A stretch of DNA of 64,000 bases from CALOCV01 sp942491955 (GCA_942491955.1 CALOCV010000027.1:1-64000); one strand, 5' to 3'; shown: positions 27,998-37,465, counted from the first letter of the stretch. Numbers and translations are program-made. The notes: generated from the sequence alone by a model not told the origin.

Positions 27998-29014
27998 ATG
28001 GCCATTTCCCCTTTATCTCATCGATGTCCGTTCCATATCTGCTCCTGTCATAGATTCTCTCCAAACCAACCACTTTCTCCTACCCAAAAGCAATGGCTTG
28101 AAGACCATTGGAAGAAAACCCAAGAAATTGTCGATTGCAAAAAGAAGCTGTCAACCACAGCAACTATTCTTGAAAAAAAACAAACATGGATGCTTTTTTC
28201 CAGAATCCCTGTTCTACGAATAATCCTCAGAACGTTCCTGCAACGATGGAATAAAAAATCGATTGTGTCGTTGCAACGACAACAAACCACCTATGACGCA
28301 GAACTTGGAAAAATCAAACGACGACTCCGCGAGGAAGCCTTCTCTTCTGCAACACACCTACCCCGGCCTCTACCCTCCTCTCAACCCTCAAAAAACGATC
28401 CCACGCACCCCTCTCTACCCTCTTTCTTTCTCCCTTCATACCGTCCAACCACTCCACCTCAGCCCAAATCCATTTTAGACGATTTTGTTCCTAAGGACGT
28501 CATCCACCAAGATCTCCACAATCTCTTCGCCACTTTCTGTCGCCACCTTGGAAACCCCACCATAGAAAAGAGTGCCGACAAAGTAACACTTACCTTTCCT
28601 GAAAGAAAAAAAATTACGATGCATGCAGGTGTGTGCAAAGAAATTTTAGAAAAGAAACAAATCCAGCAGATCGTTTTTTCTATGAAGAGCAATACCATCT
28701 CTCTTTGTAGATGCAAAAATAACCGTAAGTGGTTTGCTTTTTCTCCTAAAGAGGTCGAAGTCCAGATCGATGTTGTGGTACCGGTATTGGGCAAGCAAAC
28801 CACCATCCTCGATTTTGGTGATCTCTACCTGAAGCCAGAACACATGCCAAATGACGGAAAAGACATGTTAACCGTGCAACTCAATGAAGAACTTCCCCGA
28901 TTGATTCGAACCGCTTTTGCAGTCATTACAAAAATTATTGGTCACTCTGTTCGTCTTTACAAAATGACGGAGCTTGCCGACCATCCCCAAACAGAATGGA
29001 AAACCCTCCCGTAA
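27998..29014 (+). CDS. Candidate effector with Pro-rich linker
   Basis: The protein has 338 residues. The N-terminal 120 residues contain a hydrophobic basic stretch (WMLFSRIPVLRIILRTFLQRW) and a charged helix. Residues about 125-155 are a Pro/Ser/Thr linker (RPLPSSQPSKNDP, YRPTTPPQP). The C-terminal domain has DLHNLFATFCRHLGNP, DKVTLTFPERKKITMHAG, and VEVQIDVVVPVLGKQTTILDFGDLYL. The order (hydrophobic segment, linker, strand-rich end) parallels the gene at 24,876. No recognised domain or signal peptide is present. It is separated from mnmE by about 100 bases and is divergent from it. Confidence 0.5.
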   Translation: MAISPLSHRCPFHICSCHRFSPNQPLSPTQKQWLEDHWKKTQEIVDCKKKLSTTATILEKKQTWMLFSRIPVLRIILRTFLQRWNKKSIVSLQRQQTTYDAELGKIKRRLREEAFSSATHLPRPLPSSQPSKNDPTHPSLPSFFLPSYRPTTPPQPKSILDDFVPKDVIHQDLHNLFATFCRHLGNPTIEKSADKVTLTFPERKKITMHAGVCKEILEKKQIQQIVFSMKSNTISLCRCKNNRKWFAFSPKEVEVQIDVVVPVLGKQTTILDFGDLYLKPEHMPNDGKDMLTVQLNEELPRLIRTAFAVITKIIGHSVRLYKMTELADHPQTEWKTLP

Positions 29015-29027
29015 AAAATCTTCATCA

Positions 29028-29363
29028 TTACTGCGGACGATAAGGATATTGTCTTCCTGTGGGCGGTTCATACTCGCTGCGATGAGAGCGCCGTCGGAAG
29101 TTGTTAGCACGGATGCGCGTGTTTCCCTCAAGATAGGCTCTTTTTTGGTATTGCCAGTTCTCGCGAACATCCCAGTTCGCTCGATCGCGGTTTCTCTCGT
29201 ACAAATCGAGCCGATCACTTCGCCGAGTCAACAACCCCTCTCCTTCTTCTTTAGGCCACCACAATGTGGAAAACACGAGTGAAGGGATCAACACAACCCC
29301 TACTACCAAGAAGAGAAAATACCATTGCAACCGTTGTTGCGTGATCGATTCCAACATATTCAT
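29028..29363 (-). CDS. Small single-pass membrane protein, unknown
   Basis: The protein has 111 residues. One helix (WYFLFLVVGVVLIPSLVFSTLW) lies near the N-terminus. The rest is strongly charged, rich in Arg, Tyr and Asn (RRSDRLDLYERNRDR), and probably lies outside the cytoplasm or is disordered. It is divergent from rpoN across about 55 bases. I do not recognise it. Confidence 0.5.
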   Translation of the reverse strand: MNMLESITQQRLQWYFLFLVVGVVLIPSLVFSTLWWPKEEGEGLLTRRSDRLDLYERNRDRANWDVRENWQYQKRAYLEGNTRIRANNFRRRSHRSEYEPPTGRQYPYRPQ

Positions 29364-29419
29364 ATATCATCAGGAAATTTTTTTCTTGTCAATTCACTGG
29401 AATGTGTTAAAAAAAAAAT

Positions 29420-30896
29420 ATGAAAACGTCTCATACGATGGTTCAACATCCTCGGACAGAACAAAAGCTAGCCCTGACTACCCAGGTACAAAAAGGGCTC
29501 CATCTGCTCCAACTCCCCACCCATGAACTCATCTCTTTCATTGAAATGGAAATCACCAACAATCCCCTTCTCGAATTTTCTGAGGAGATAACCCCTTCTG
29601 AAGAAATCGATGAATCCTTCCAGTATGAAGATCAAGAACTCGATTTTTCTCAAGACGATTTTGCTCTGCTCACCCACCTCGATGAAGAGTACGATGATTT
29701 CTTCTTCCAAAAAGAATTGTTTCAAGACCCTTATATTGCAAAACCTCCTTACGAAGAACAGTTTCCGTCCCATGACACACTATACGAACACCTCAAAAAG
29801 CAACTCCTCGAAAAATGGGATGAATATTCTCCCCAATACATCATCGCCGAACAACTCATCGGCTATATCTCTCCCCAAGGTTTTTTCGATGATTCCATCA
29901 CGACCATGGCTCAAGAAAACCACTGGAACCCTCATACCGTTGCACAAATCATCGCCACCATCCAACAATTGGATCCCCCCGGCATCGGCGCAAGAACCCT
30001 GCAAGAATCCCTCCTCATCCAATTGCAGCGGCAAGGAAAAAAAAACCACCCTCGCCTATACAATCCTACAACACCACTATGATCTCCTTCTCAAAAATCG
30101 CCTTCCCGAAATCGCAAAACACCTCCATATTCCCCTCCATCACATCACGCACACGATCCAATATGATATTGCCCCCCTCAACCTCCACCCAGGTTATTCC
30201 TTTTCCTATCAACCCAACCCACACGAAATACCCGACCTCATCATTGAAGAGAATGAAGAAGGACTCCTCATCGCAAAACTTCCCGCCGAAGGAACCCCTG
30301 CCATTGCCTTCCATAAAGACTACACCTCAGCGCTCCTCTCTTCCCCATGGAAACGCTATATCAAAAAAAAAATGAGAGAAGCAGAATGGCTCCTCACCAT
30401 GCTCCATACACGACAAAGACTCTTACTCGAAATCGGTGAAGCTTTTATCCAAGCCCATAACACCTACTTCTCCGAGCGAACAGGAGAACGCACCCCACTT
30501 ACCCAACAACAACTTGCAAAAAAACTGCACGTCCATCCATCAACCATCACCCGTGCCGTCATCAATAAAATCGTTCTTACTCCTCAAGGTCTCTTCCCCA
30601 TGCAAGACTTCTTCTCCTCCAAATACATCTCCCCCGAAGGGAATGAAATCTCCTCCCACACCATAAAAGAACACCTCACCACCCTCATCCAACAAGAAGA
30701 CCCCCTCCACCCCCTATCCGATCAAACTCTCTCCCAACAACTCGACTCCCTAGGATACTCCTGCTCCCGAAGAACCGTCGCCAAATACCGCCACCAACTC
30801 GCAATCCCCAATACGCGCCAACGCAAACGCTTTTTGGGGGACCCGTCCCCCAACCCCCCTGCTGGGGCCCAAGGCCCCAGACCCCGCGGCCGCTAA
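29420..30896 (+). CDS. rpoN: RNA polymerase sigma-54 factor, frameshifted at an A9 tract
   Basis: Frame 1 (29,420 onward) encodes region I with the glutamine/leucine-rich activator-contact segment (ALTTQVQKGLHLLQLPTHEL), an acidic region II and the start of the core-binding region (LDPPGIGARTLQESLLIQLQRQ). At nine As (30,037-30,045) the frame slips and would stop at 30,082. The correct continuation (TTLAYTILQHHYDLLLKNRL) is in another frame and runs through the helix-turn-helix (LHVHPSTITRAVINK) to the RpoN box (SRRTVAKYRHQL). Eight As would restore one protein of about 490 residues. The last 17 codons are encoded by a GC-rich hairpin element at 30,836-30,903. Confidence 0.93.
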
Positions 30897-30903
30897 CGCG
30901 GCC
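30836..30903. repeat. GC-rich multi-hairpin element, copy 3, at the end of rpoN
   Basis: GGGGGA-cccg-TCCCCC (30,836-30,851), CTGGGGCC-caa-GGCCCCAG (30,862-30,880) and GCGGCC-gctaac-GCGGCC follow each other. The gene's stop TAA lies inside the last loop. It is related to the elements at 9,575 and 15,093. Confidence 0.7.
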
Positions 30904-30906
30904 TTG

Positions 30907-31074
30907 TATACCCAAACAACTTCAAACCCAAGTTGCGCCCTACATCCTGGCCACAGCTCGGGCAAACCATTGAGATGGCGGAGACCGTGATGAAGCCAAG
31001 GGTTCCCCTTGGCGAATCGCGGAATACGCCAGATCGGTTGTTTGCTTGAGCCTGTGGTTTCAAGAATGGGTATA
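30907..31074. repeat. MITE-like element with TATACCC ends
   Basis: The terminal inverted repeats are TATACCCAAACAACTTCAAACC and, on the other strand, TATACCCATTCTTGAAACC. The length is about 168 bp. A single end of the same type (GTATACCCAAACAAC) recurs at 37,520-37,534. The inner sequence includes CCTACATCCTGG, similar to the element at 3,371. It lies between rpoN and the aminotransferase stop codon. Confidence 0.55.
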
Positions 31075-31076
31075 GG

Positions 31077-32255
31077 CTAATCGATGTGTAAAACGTGTTT
31101 GCACGCATCGACAACGCGGTCGACATCTTCAGGGCGCATATCGTAGAAGAGAGGGAGGGAGAGGGCTTCGGAGTAGTAGCGTTCCATTTCGGGGAAGTAG
31201 GGGGCAAGGTTACTATTATCTCGGAGGAAGACAGGATGGTGGTAGAGGGGGATATAATGAACCTGTGTCCCAATACCCCGTTCATGGAGGCGTTGCATGA
31301 CAGTATTTCTTTCGATACCAAAGATGGAGAAATCGATTTGCGCGACGAAGAGGTGGTATGCGGTGCGTTCTCGTTCTGTGGAGGAGAAGAGGCGGATGGA
31401 GGAGATGTTCTTTAGGCGATCTTCGTAGAGAGCAACGAGTTCTCGTCGTTTCTTGATGAAGCTATCGATTCTTTTGAGTTGGCTTAGGCCAAGAGCCGCT
31501 TGAAAGTCGGTGAGGTGGAAATTGTTCGTATAGGAAAGGACTTCGTAGTAGCCTGGGTAGGGATTTTGTTGGAGTTGAACAGGGTTGTTAGTGATGCCGT
31601 TATTGCGAAAGAGACGGAGACGGTCGGCGATATCGGGATCGTTTGTTGTGACCATACCTCCCTCTCCTGTTGTGATGGTTTTTACGGGATGGAAGCTAAA
31701 AATGGTGCATTGGCTCCAGGGGCAGCTGCCCACTTTTTCTCCCGTCGGGTAGGAGGATCCTATGGCATGGGCGGCGTCTTCAATGATGGCAACGTTAGGG
31801 AGGTAAATCGCTTTACTGATGGCTTGTACATCGACGACATTGCCCGCGAAATGGACGGGGACGACGACCCGTTTTCCTCGAGACATAGGGTTATTGATCG
31901 CGCTTTTGACTTGAGTAAGATCCATATTTCCCGTAGCGCCATCGATATCGACAAAAACAGGCCTGGCTCCCCGTTGGATGGCGGTTCCTAGTGTAGAAAC
32001 AAAGGTATTTGGGGTTGTCATCACTTCATCGTGGACCCCGACATCAAGAGCAAAGAAAGCAGCGGCAAGGGCGGTGCTACCGCTTGAGAAGGCAACAGCA
32101 AAGGCAGCACCACAATATGTAGCAATGGCTTGTTCAAAAGCTTCTACAGTATCTCCTCGTGTAATGATCCCTTTTTTTAGTGCTTTTGTCACAGCACGGA
32201 CATCATCTTGATGGATAGATTGTTTCCCGTAAGGGAGGAATGAAGTGTCACTCAT
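31077..32255 (-). CDS. DegT/DnrJ/EryC1-family sugar aminotransferase (PseC-like)
   Basis: The protein has 392 residues. The PLP lysine is in FHPVKTITTGEGGM. The phosphate-binding SSGSTALAAAFFAL and the EDAAHAIGSSY aspartate are present. The opening FLPYGKQSIHQDDVRAV resembles PseC, the transaminase of pseudaminic acid synthesis, which uses a UDP-4-keto-6-deoxy-HexNAc. No other nucleotide-sugar genes are nearby, so the substrate is uncertain. It overlaps the preceding small gene by eight bases. Confidence 0.85.
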   Translation of the reverse strand: MSDTSFLPYGKQSIHQDDVRAVTKALKKGIITRGDTVEAFEQAIATYCGAAFAVAFSSGSTALAAAFFALDVGVHDEVMTTPNTFVSTLGTAIQRGARPVFVDIDGATGNMDLTQVKSAINNPMSRGKRVVVPVHFAGNVVDVQAISKAIYLPNVAIIEDAAHAIGSSYPTGEKVGSCPWSQCTIFSFHPVKTITTGEGGMVTTNDPDIADRLRLFRNNGITNNPVQLQQNPYPGYYEVLSYTNNFHLTDFQAALGLSQLKRIDSFIKKRRELVALYEDRLKNISSIRLFSSTERERTAYHLFVAQIDFSIFGIERNTVMQRLHERGIGTQVHYIPLYHHPVFLRDNSNLAPYFPEMERYYSEALSLPLFYDMRPEDVDRVVDACKHVLHID

Positions 32256-32610
32256 CAGTTTCCTTTATGCGTAAAATATCTTTATCGCGAATCTTTCCCC
32301 TTTTTTTTAGGGAGGTAAACAGGGGGATTTTTCGCAAATCATCTCCTTCGGTATTGGGAAGGAGAGGAAGGCATCCGATCACCTCTCTTCCTGACACGAT
32401 AAGAGTATTGAGGACTCTTTGTTTTGTATTTTTGGAAGAGGGAGGTGAAAAAAGCCCTTGCTCTGAAGAAAAAGAGAGATCTTCATCAGCAAGGGTATAA
32501 GAAGAGCGATAGTGTGTCATTGCCGTGATGCCAAGAAGCACTACAATAATGGTGATAACAGCCTTTCGCTCGAATGGTTCCAAGCAAACAACCGTTTCTT
32601 TTGCTGTCAT
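32248..32610 (-). CDS. Hypothetical single-pass protein or displaced C-terminus of the upstream gene
   Basis: From the ATG at 32,610 the frame gives 120 residues: MTAKETVVCLEP, then one helix (AVITIIVVLLGITAM), then a polar segment ending KRGKIRDKDILRIKETDE. It overlaps the aminotransferase start. No ribosome-binding site is evident, and it overlaps the 32,486-33,145 frame by 125 bases. It could therefore be the true C-terminus of that gene after another frameshift. Confidence 0.45.
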   Translation of the reverse strand: MTAKETVVCLEPFERKAVITIIVVLLGITAMTHYRSSYTLADEDLSFSSEQGLFSPPSSKNTKQRVLNTLIVSGREVIGCLPLLPNTEGDDLRKIPLFTSLKKRGKIRDKDILRIKETDE

Positions 32611-33555
32611 TAGACAGGGATTCTGTCGTTGTCCACTCAATATAGTTTTGGACCTTCAGCAATTCTCCACTGTATTTATCGCGTTCTTGGATTTCTTTAA
32701 CGTAGAGGTTTTTCTCTGTTTTCGCATTGATTCCACGGAGAGCGTCATTTTTCTCTTGAATCTTCTTGGTAAGGTGTTCGATTTCTTTCTGTTTTGCTTC
32801 TGCATTGCGGATTTTGACGTGATTGTCAACGAGCAATTTAGCAATCACAAAGATACCCGTACCAATCGATAGAGCCATAAATCCGGCCGTAACTTGAGGT
32901 CCGACGATAATGATACACGCTATCTTTCCTATGTTGGCAGCAATGGAGAGCATGACTTGGAAAATGTCGCCTGAATGGACGTGTTGTTTTTTGTAGACTT
33001 TCTTTGCCAAATCGACAATGCGAATTCCTGAATCAATAGTACCAAGCAGGCATCCCAAAACGACGCAGGTATTTTTGGCAGTAAGCACAGAGACTTCCGC
33101 GACGACACCAAACACTTTGATCGTTGCTGTTGTATTCGAGATCAAACCGAACCAACTGAGGAATCCAACGGTATCGGCTACAGCACTTCCCGTTAAGAAG
33201 ACACGGCTCGCTTTTTTGATAAAGCTTCCTTATTGAATTCTTCCCTCTTCTCCTTAACAGCGAGCATATGCGCAAATTCAAAGATAGGAAGGGGATTGAT
33301 CACTTTCCGAATGACGGAAAATTTCTTACAGAGTTCGAGCGCTCCCGCAGAGCTACTGGTCACGTATTTGGCAACGGACTCGATAGTAAGAGTGAAGTTT
33401 GCCAAACTTTTTAGACCGGGAATGTGACAAAAATTCAACTCTAGTTGTTTGATAACATAAATAATTTTGCCACGAATGATTTGCGCAATATGCTCAACTC
33501 GAGAACAGCTCTTATTTTCATAAGCCGAAGCTGTTAGATTGCAGAGACTATTCAT
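32486..33555 (-). pseudogene. Inc-like membrane protein, frameshifted at an A6 tract
   Basis: The first frame (33,555 to 33,193) begins MNSLCNLTASAYENKSCSR and ends shortly after EEFNKEALSKKRAVSS. In the next frame the sequence SKKASRVFLTGSAVADTVGFLSWFGLIS continues smoothly and stays open to 32,486. One extra A in the A6 run near 33,210 joins the two. The reconstructed protein of about 355 residues has paired hydrophobic segments (TVGFLSWFGLIS; CVVLGCLLG; IACIIIVGPQVTAGFMALSIGTGIFVIAKLL) and a coiled-coil-like tail (EAKQKEIEHLTKKIQEKNDAL). It overlaps the upstream membrane gene by ATGA. The function is unknown; the hydrophobic hairpins resemble inclusion-membrane proteins. Confidence 0.6.
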
Positions 33556-34217
33556 ACTCCTCCCAGAGATGGTTTAAGGTTTAATTTCTCCTCTTTCTTC
33601 CAAGGCCCCCACATGGTTTTGACAACGCCCAAACCTGCGGCCATGATTCCCAATCCGACAAGAACTCCTGCTGGAGTGAGAGGAACGATACAACCGATAT
33701 AAAATACGACAGAAGCAACGGCATGGGCAATATGAACCCATCGAGGTGGATGATTAGGATTCTTTCTTGGGGCGTGTTTGGCACCATGAATCGCGTGCTT
33801 GATGGCAGAAACTCCGTATCCGCCAGCAGCCAATCCACAGGTGATGGAACCTATCGCAAAGGCCGCTTTTCCTAATTGGATCAGAGCAATTTGGTGGGCA
33901 AAGAGGACGATACCACCAACACAAGCTGATAGAAACAACCATCTTTTTAACGAAAAGGGTTTGCGATTCACGCCACGAGCGCAAGGGAATATCAAGGCCG
34001 TATCGAGTGCCGTATCGACATGGGTAAGGATGGTAAATACATTCGCTAAGGGTGTAGGCAGCAAACGCAAAACAAGAGAGAGCATTTTGAGCGCTTGAAT
34101 CCCGAGCTTTGTCGTGTAGTAAGACACGTCGATGTTTCCCCGCATGATGCCAAATGGTTTGGTTACGGTATCAAAAATAATTCTTGGATGATAACTCGTA
34201 GAGAACGAAACAGTCAT
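33552..34217 (-). CDS. Inc-like membrane protein, unknown
   Basis: The protein has 221 residues. The central hydrophobic pair is WLFLSACVGGIVLFAHQIAL and AAFAIGSITCGLAAGGYGV, with a second pair near the C-terminus (IAHAVASVVFYIGCIV; AGVLVGLGIMAAGLGVV). A soluble N-terminal region (ALKMLSLVLRLLPTPLANVF) precedes them. There is no signal peptide. Bilobed hydrophobic hairpins are the hallmark of chlamydial inclusion-membrane proteins, but the prediction is by eye. The stop TGA overlaps the next ATG, so the two form an operon. Confidence 0.55.
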   Translation of the reverse strand: MTVSFSTSYHPRIIFDTVTKPFGIMRGNIDVSYYTTKLGIQALKMLSLVLRLLPTPLANVFTILTHVDTALDTALIFPCARGVNRKPFSLKRWLFLSACVGGIVLFAHQIALIQLGKAAFAIGSITCGLAAGGYGVSAIKHAIHGAKHAPRKNPNHPPRWVHIAHAVASVVFYIGCIVPLTPAGVLVGLGIMAAGLGVVKTMWGPWKKEEKLNLKPSLGGV

Positions 34218-34359
34218 TTTGCCTCCGATTGTCTCCGATGCTTTTGTAAAAATAACTAAAATTTGATGGGCAGGTTCATAAAAAAGAGATCTTTTTTAAT
34301 GGCCAAGAGAAAGAAAGCTACCATAGCTCCGAATTGCTTGCAAGCAACCAAAACGAAGG

Positions 34360-35298
34360 CTACAAAAATCTCTCAGCAGCCCTCCCCTGCATGAAAGCAT
34401 TCGCATCGACCCGTTTTTTTCCTTCCATCTGAAGTTCACACAATTGAAGAATATAATCAGCGCAACAAATCCCCCACTTTTTGTTTGGAAGGGGGACTAG
34501 CGTTCCCACTGGTTGTGTTACTGGAAGACCTGTGATCCGCGACACCCAAATTTTGCAGCGCTTTTTTTTCTCTTTTTGTTCCCACCAACACCACGCACCG
34601 GGATAGGGATTGACGCCTCGAATGAGGTTGTGGATCTCTTCTGCAGATCGAGACCAATCGATTTGACAATCTTCTAACTCCACTTTTGGTGCCAGAGTGG
34701 CGTATTGAGGGTCTTGAGGTTTTCGTTCTTGTGCCTCCCAATGGGAGAGTACTGTGTGGAGCAAAGGAGCTCCGATAGCAAACAGTGCGTTTTCCAGATC
34801 GGCAAACGTCCACTCTTTTGGAATACCAACGGACGCTTGAGCGATAATATCGCCAGCGTCCATTTTAGGTGCCATATGCATGATCGTCACTCCCGATTCC
34901 GTTTCTCCTGCCATGAGTGCTCGCTGAATAGGGGCAGCTCCCCGATATTTGGGTAATAGGCTGGTATGCACGTTGATGCATCCCAGAGCTGGCATGTCGA
35001 GAAGGTGTTGCTTGATGATCTCACCGTAAGCGACAACGACAAAAAAGTCGGCTTCCATGGAGGCAAGAATGGATGCCCATTCAGGAGAAGAGGCTTTCTC
35101 TGGTTGCAACAAAGGCACGTCAGGGATAAGAGCTTCCGCTGTGGTTTTCACAGCGGGTGGTTGCATCCGTTGCGAGCGCCCCTGAGGACGATCGGGACGG
35201 GTCACAATGGCGACGATATTGTGTTTTTGTTCCACTAGGACTGTAAGGACGCGAGCCGAAAAAAGGGGTGTCCCAAAATAGACAATTCTTGGTGGCAT
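34360..35298 (-). CDS. fmt: Methionyl-tRNA formyltransferase
   Basis: The protein has 312 residues. The formyl-transfer site is visible: the asparagine and histidine in GCINVHTSLLPKYRGAAPIQ and the aspartate in KMDAGDII. The C-terminal domain contains IRGVNPYPGAW. It formylates initiator Met-tRNA. It is the last gene of the lpxC-fabZ-lpxA-fmt series and starts five bases after the lpxA stop, as in the Chlamydia order CT530-CT533. Confidence 0.95.
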   Translation of the reverse strand: MPPRIVYFGTPLFSARVLTVLVEQKHNIVAIVTRPDRPQGRSQRMQPPAVKTTAEALIPDVPLLQPEKASSPEWASILASMEADFFVVVAYGEIIKQHLLDMPALGCINVHTSLLPKYRGAAPIQRALMAGETESGVTIMHMAPKMDAGDIIAQASVGIPKEWTFADLENALFAIGAPLLHTVLSHWEAQERKPQDPQYATLAPKVELEDCQIDWSRSAEEIHNLIRGVNPYPGAWCWWEQKEKKKRCKIWVSRITGLPVTQPVGTLVPLPNKKWGICCADYILQLCELQMEGKKRVDANAFMQGRAAERFL

Positions 35299-35303
35299 AG
35301 GAG

Positions 35304-36167
35304 CTACAATTTTTTTGCAGAAAGGGTTTCAAGAGGAGAGGTTTCATCACTGTTTTCGTTCTTACTCTGTCGTGTCACTCCTTGCATTCCCAATATTCCT
35401 CGTTCTGTTGCGGCACAAAAAGCGATGAATTCCTCTACTTCGGGATAGGGATGCAGTTGTTCTTGCATTGCTGTCAACGCCTCTTCAAGTTTCATCTTCG
35501 AACGATAAAGGAGTTTATACGCTTTATTGAGCTCGGTACGCACTTCGAGCGGGAATTGGTGCCTTGTTAAACCGACGCGATTCAGACCACCAAATTTATA
35601 GGGAATCCCCGCACCGATGGTATAGGGAGGGATATCATGCGTGATACGGCTCATTCCCCCTACCATAGCATAGGCACCAATCCGCACAAATTGGTGAACG
35701 GGCGTCATCCCTCCGATGATCGCATGCCTTTGCACAAGGACATGTCCAGCAAGAGTGGCATTATTACTCATGATCACATGGTCTTCGACCTTACAGTTGT
35801 GCGCGATGTGGCAATAGGCCATGATGAGACAATGATCCCCCACCTCAACAACGGTATTTTCTTGACAAGAGGCGTTGATCGTGACGCTTTCTCGGATTTC
35901 GCAATGTTTCCCAATGTTAACAAAGGTCGTTTCTCCACGAAATTTGCGGTCTTGGGTCTTGGTTCCGATACTTGCAAACGGATAGATTGTCGTATGTTCC
36001 CCTATTGTCGTATTGCCATCGATATAGGCAAAAGACTTAACCGTCACTCCATCACCTACGACGACTCCTTTTTTGATTACAGCATACGGTTCTATTACCA
36101 CACCACATCCTATCTCAGCTCCCTCTTCGACAATGGCCGTAGGATGTATGAATGTTTCTCTCTCCAT
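35304..36167 (-). CDS. lpxA: UDP-N-acetylglucosamine O-acyltransferase
   Basis: The protein has 287 residues. A left-handed parallel beta-helix of hexapeptide repeats (for example ALVEEGAEIGCGVVIEP-like turns) fills residues 1-190. The catalytic histidine region is DHCLIMAYCHIAHNCKVED, and GAYAMVGGMSRITHDIPPY follows. It catalyses the first step of lipid A synthesis. It lies between fabZ (seven-base gap) and fmt. The C-terminal helical region ends with an extra tail of about 20 polar residues. Confidence 0.95.
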   Translation of the reverse strand: MERETFIHPTAIVEEGAEIGCGVVIEPYAVIKKGVVVGDGVTVKSFAYIDGNTTIGEHTTIYPFASIGTKTQDRKFRGETTFVNIGKHCEIRESVTINASCQENTVVEVGDHCLIMAYCHIAHNCKVEDHVIMSNNATLAGHVLVQRHAIIGGMTPVHQFVRIGAYAMVGGMSRITHDIPPYTIGAGIPYKFGGLNRVGLTRHQFPLEVRTELNKAYKLLYRSKMKLEEALTAMQEQLHPYPEVEEFIAFCAATERGILGMQGVTRQSKNENSDETSPLETLSAKKL

Positions 36168-36174
36168 AAAACCC

Positions 36175-36612
36175 CTAAACTTGATCTTTATCGACTAAAG
36201 CAAAACCGATGATGGCTTCTGCAACGACCTTCTCTTCGACACGAGCTTCTGCCTGCACTTTCCCTCCTTTAGAGCTAAAGCGAATCCCCTTGCAATGGAG
36301 ATGAAGGACATCGCCTGGCCATACCGGACGCCGAAATTTGGCTTGATCGACGGTAAGTAAAACGGCAATCTTATCGGTATTGGATCTTTGATGAACGAGA
36401 ATCCCTCCTGTTTGTGCAAGAGCTTCAATGATAAGCACGCCAGGCATAATAGGCGCTCCAGGAAAATGCCCTTGAAAAAAGCCCTCGTTGATGGTGACGT
36501 TTTTCTGTGCAACAATGGTCCCCTTCTCAATATCCATCTCTAAGACACGATCGATCAAAAGGAAGGGGTACCGATGGGGAATTTTTTTCAAAATTTCTTT
36601 AAGTTTAAACAT
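36175..36612 (-). CDS. fabZ: 3-hydroxyacyl-[ACP] dehydratase FabZ
   Basis: The protein has 145 residues from the ATG at 36,612, chosen because MFKLKEILKKIPHRYPFLLIDRV matches the FabZ start and AGGAG precedes it. The open frame runs further upstream into lpxC. Catalytic residues are in GHFPGAPIMPGVLIIEALAQ (His and Glu). It makes the unsaturated acyl chain in fatty acid synthesis. It overlaps lpxC by eight bases, so they are coupled. Confidence 0.95.
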   Translation of the reverse strand: MFKLKEILKKIPHRYPFLLIDRVLEMDIEKGTIVAQKNVTINEGFFQGHFPGAPIMPGVLIIEALAQTGGILVHQRSNTDKIAVLLTVDQAKFRRPVWPGDVLHLHCKGIRFSSKGGKVQAEARVEEKVVAEAIIGFALVDKDQV

Positions 36613-37465
36613 AGGCTCCTCGTTGACTCGTCTCGTACAACATTTTTGCAAAAGCAATGTTGGTTCCATGTCCCGAACGAATGGCAATGATATGCGCTGC
36701 AAGATCCATCTGCATCAGAGCAAAATCACCCATTAAATCGAGCACCTTATGCCGCGCCATCTCATCGGGAAAACGCAGCCCCCCTTTGCTCAACACGGCA
36801 TCTCCTTTGATAACAACAGCATTGTCCAAACTCCCCCCTTTAATCAACCCTTGATCCATCAAAAAACGGACCTCTTCGTACATCGAAAATGTGCGACAAG
36901 GAGCAATTTCGTTACGGAAAACATCCTGACTCATATCGCTAGAGAAATATTGTGCTAGAAGTGGAGGCGAATGGGGATAGTGCAGCGTATAACTCACCTT
37001 CCATCCCGAGTAGGGAAGGGCAACGAGATGGACATCACCATCAGAATAATACATCGGCTCTTGCAAAACAAAAGGAGAGACCTCCGCCTTTTGAGAAGCA
37101 ACGCCTGCCTCTTCAATCATAGCAACGAAGACATCAGCACTCCCATTACCCACAGGAGGCTCCTTATTGGAAATTTCGATCAAAAGGTTATCCACTTGAT
37201 ACGCCTTGCAAGCAGATAGGACATGCTCAACAGTATGAATGACCACACCATCCTTCCCAATGGTCGTGCTCCTCGATGTATCGACGACATAATCGAGATG
37301 GGCAGGGATGATCGGCTTTTCGGGAAGATCAACCCTTTGAAAAAAAATCCCGGTATTGGCCTTCTGCGGAACAAAACGAAGAGAGACATCAACGCCAGAA
37401 TGGATGCCAATGCCCGAAAAGGAGACATCCTTGCGCAGAGTATTCTGTGAACGGCTTAAAATCAT
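36605..37465 (-). CDS. lpxC: UDP-3-O-acyl-N-acetylglucosamine deacetylase
   Basis: The protein has 286 residues. The zinc ligands are the histidine in HTVEHVLSACKAY and the histidine and aspartate in HKVLDLMGDFALM. The SGHGTNIAFAK histidine is the catalytic base. It performs the committed step of lipid A synthesis. It is the first gene of the lpxC-fabZ-lpxA-fmt operon and is separated from lnt by about 130 bases containing MITE ends. Confidence 0.95.
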   Translation of the reverse strand: MILSRSQNTLRKDVSFSGIGIHSGVDVSLRFVPQKANTGIFFQRVDLPEKPIIPAHLDYVVDTSRSTTIGKDGVVIHTVEHVLSACKAYQVDNLLIEISNKEPPVGNGSADVFVAMIEEAGVASQKAEVSPFVLQEPMYYSDGDVHLVALPYSGWKVSYTLHYPHSPPLLAQYFSSDMSQDVFRNEIAPCRTFSMYEEVRFLMDQGLIKGGSLDNAVVIKGDAVLSKGGLRFPDEMARHKVLDLMGDFALMQMDLAAHIIAIRSGHGTNIAFAKMLYETSQRGAYV

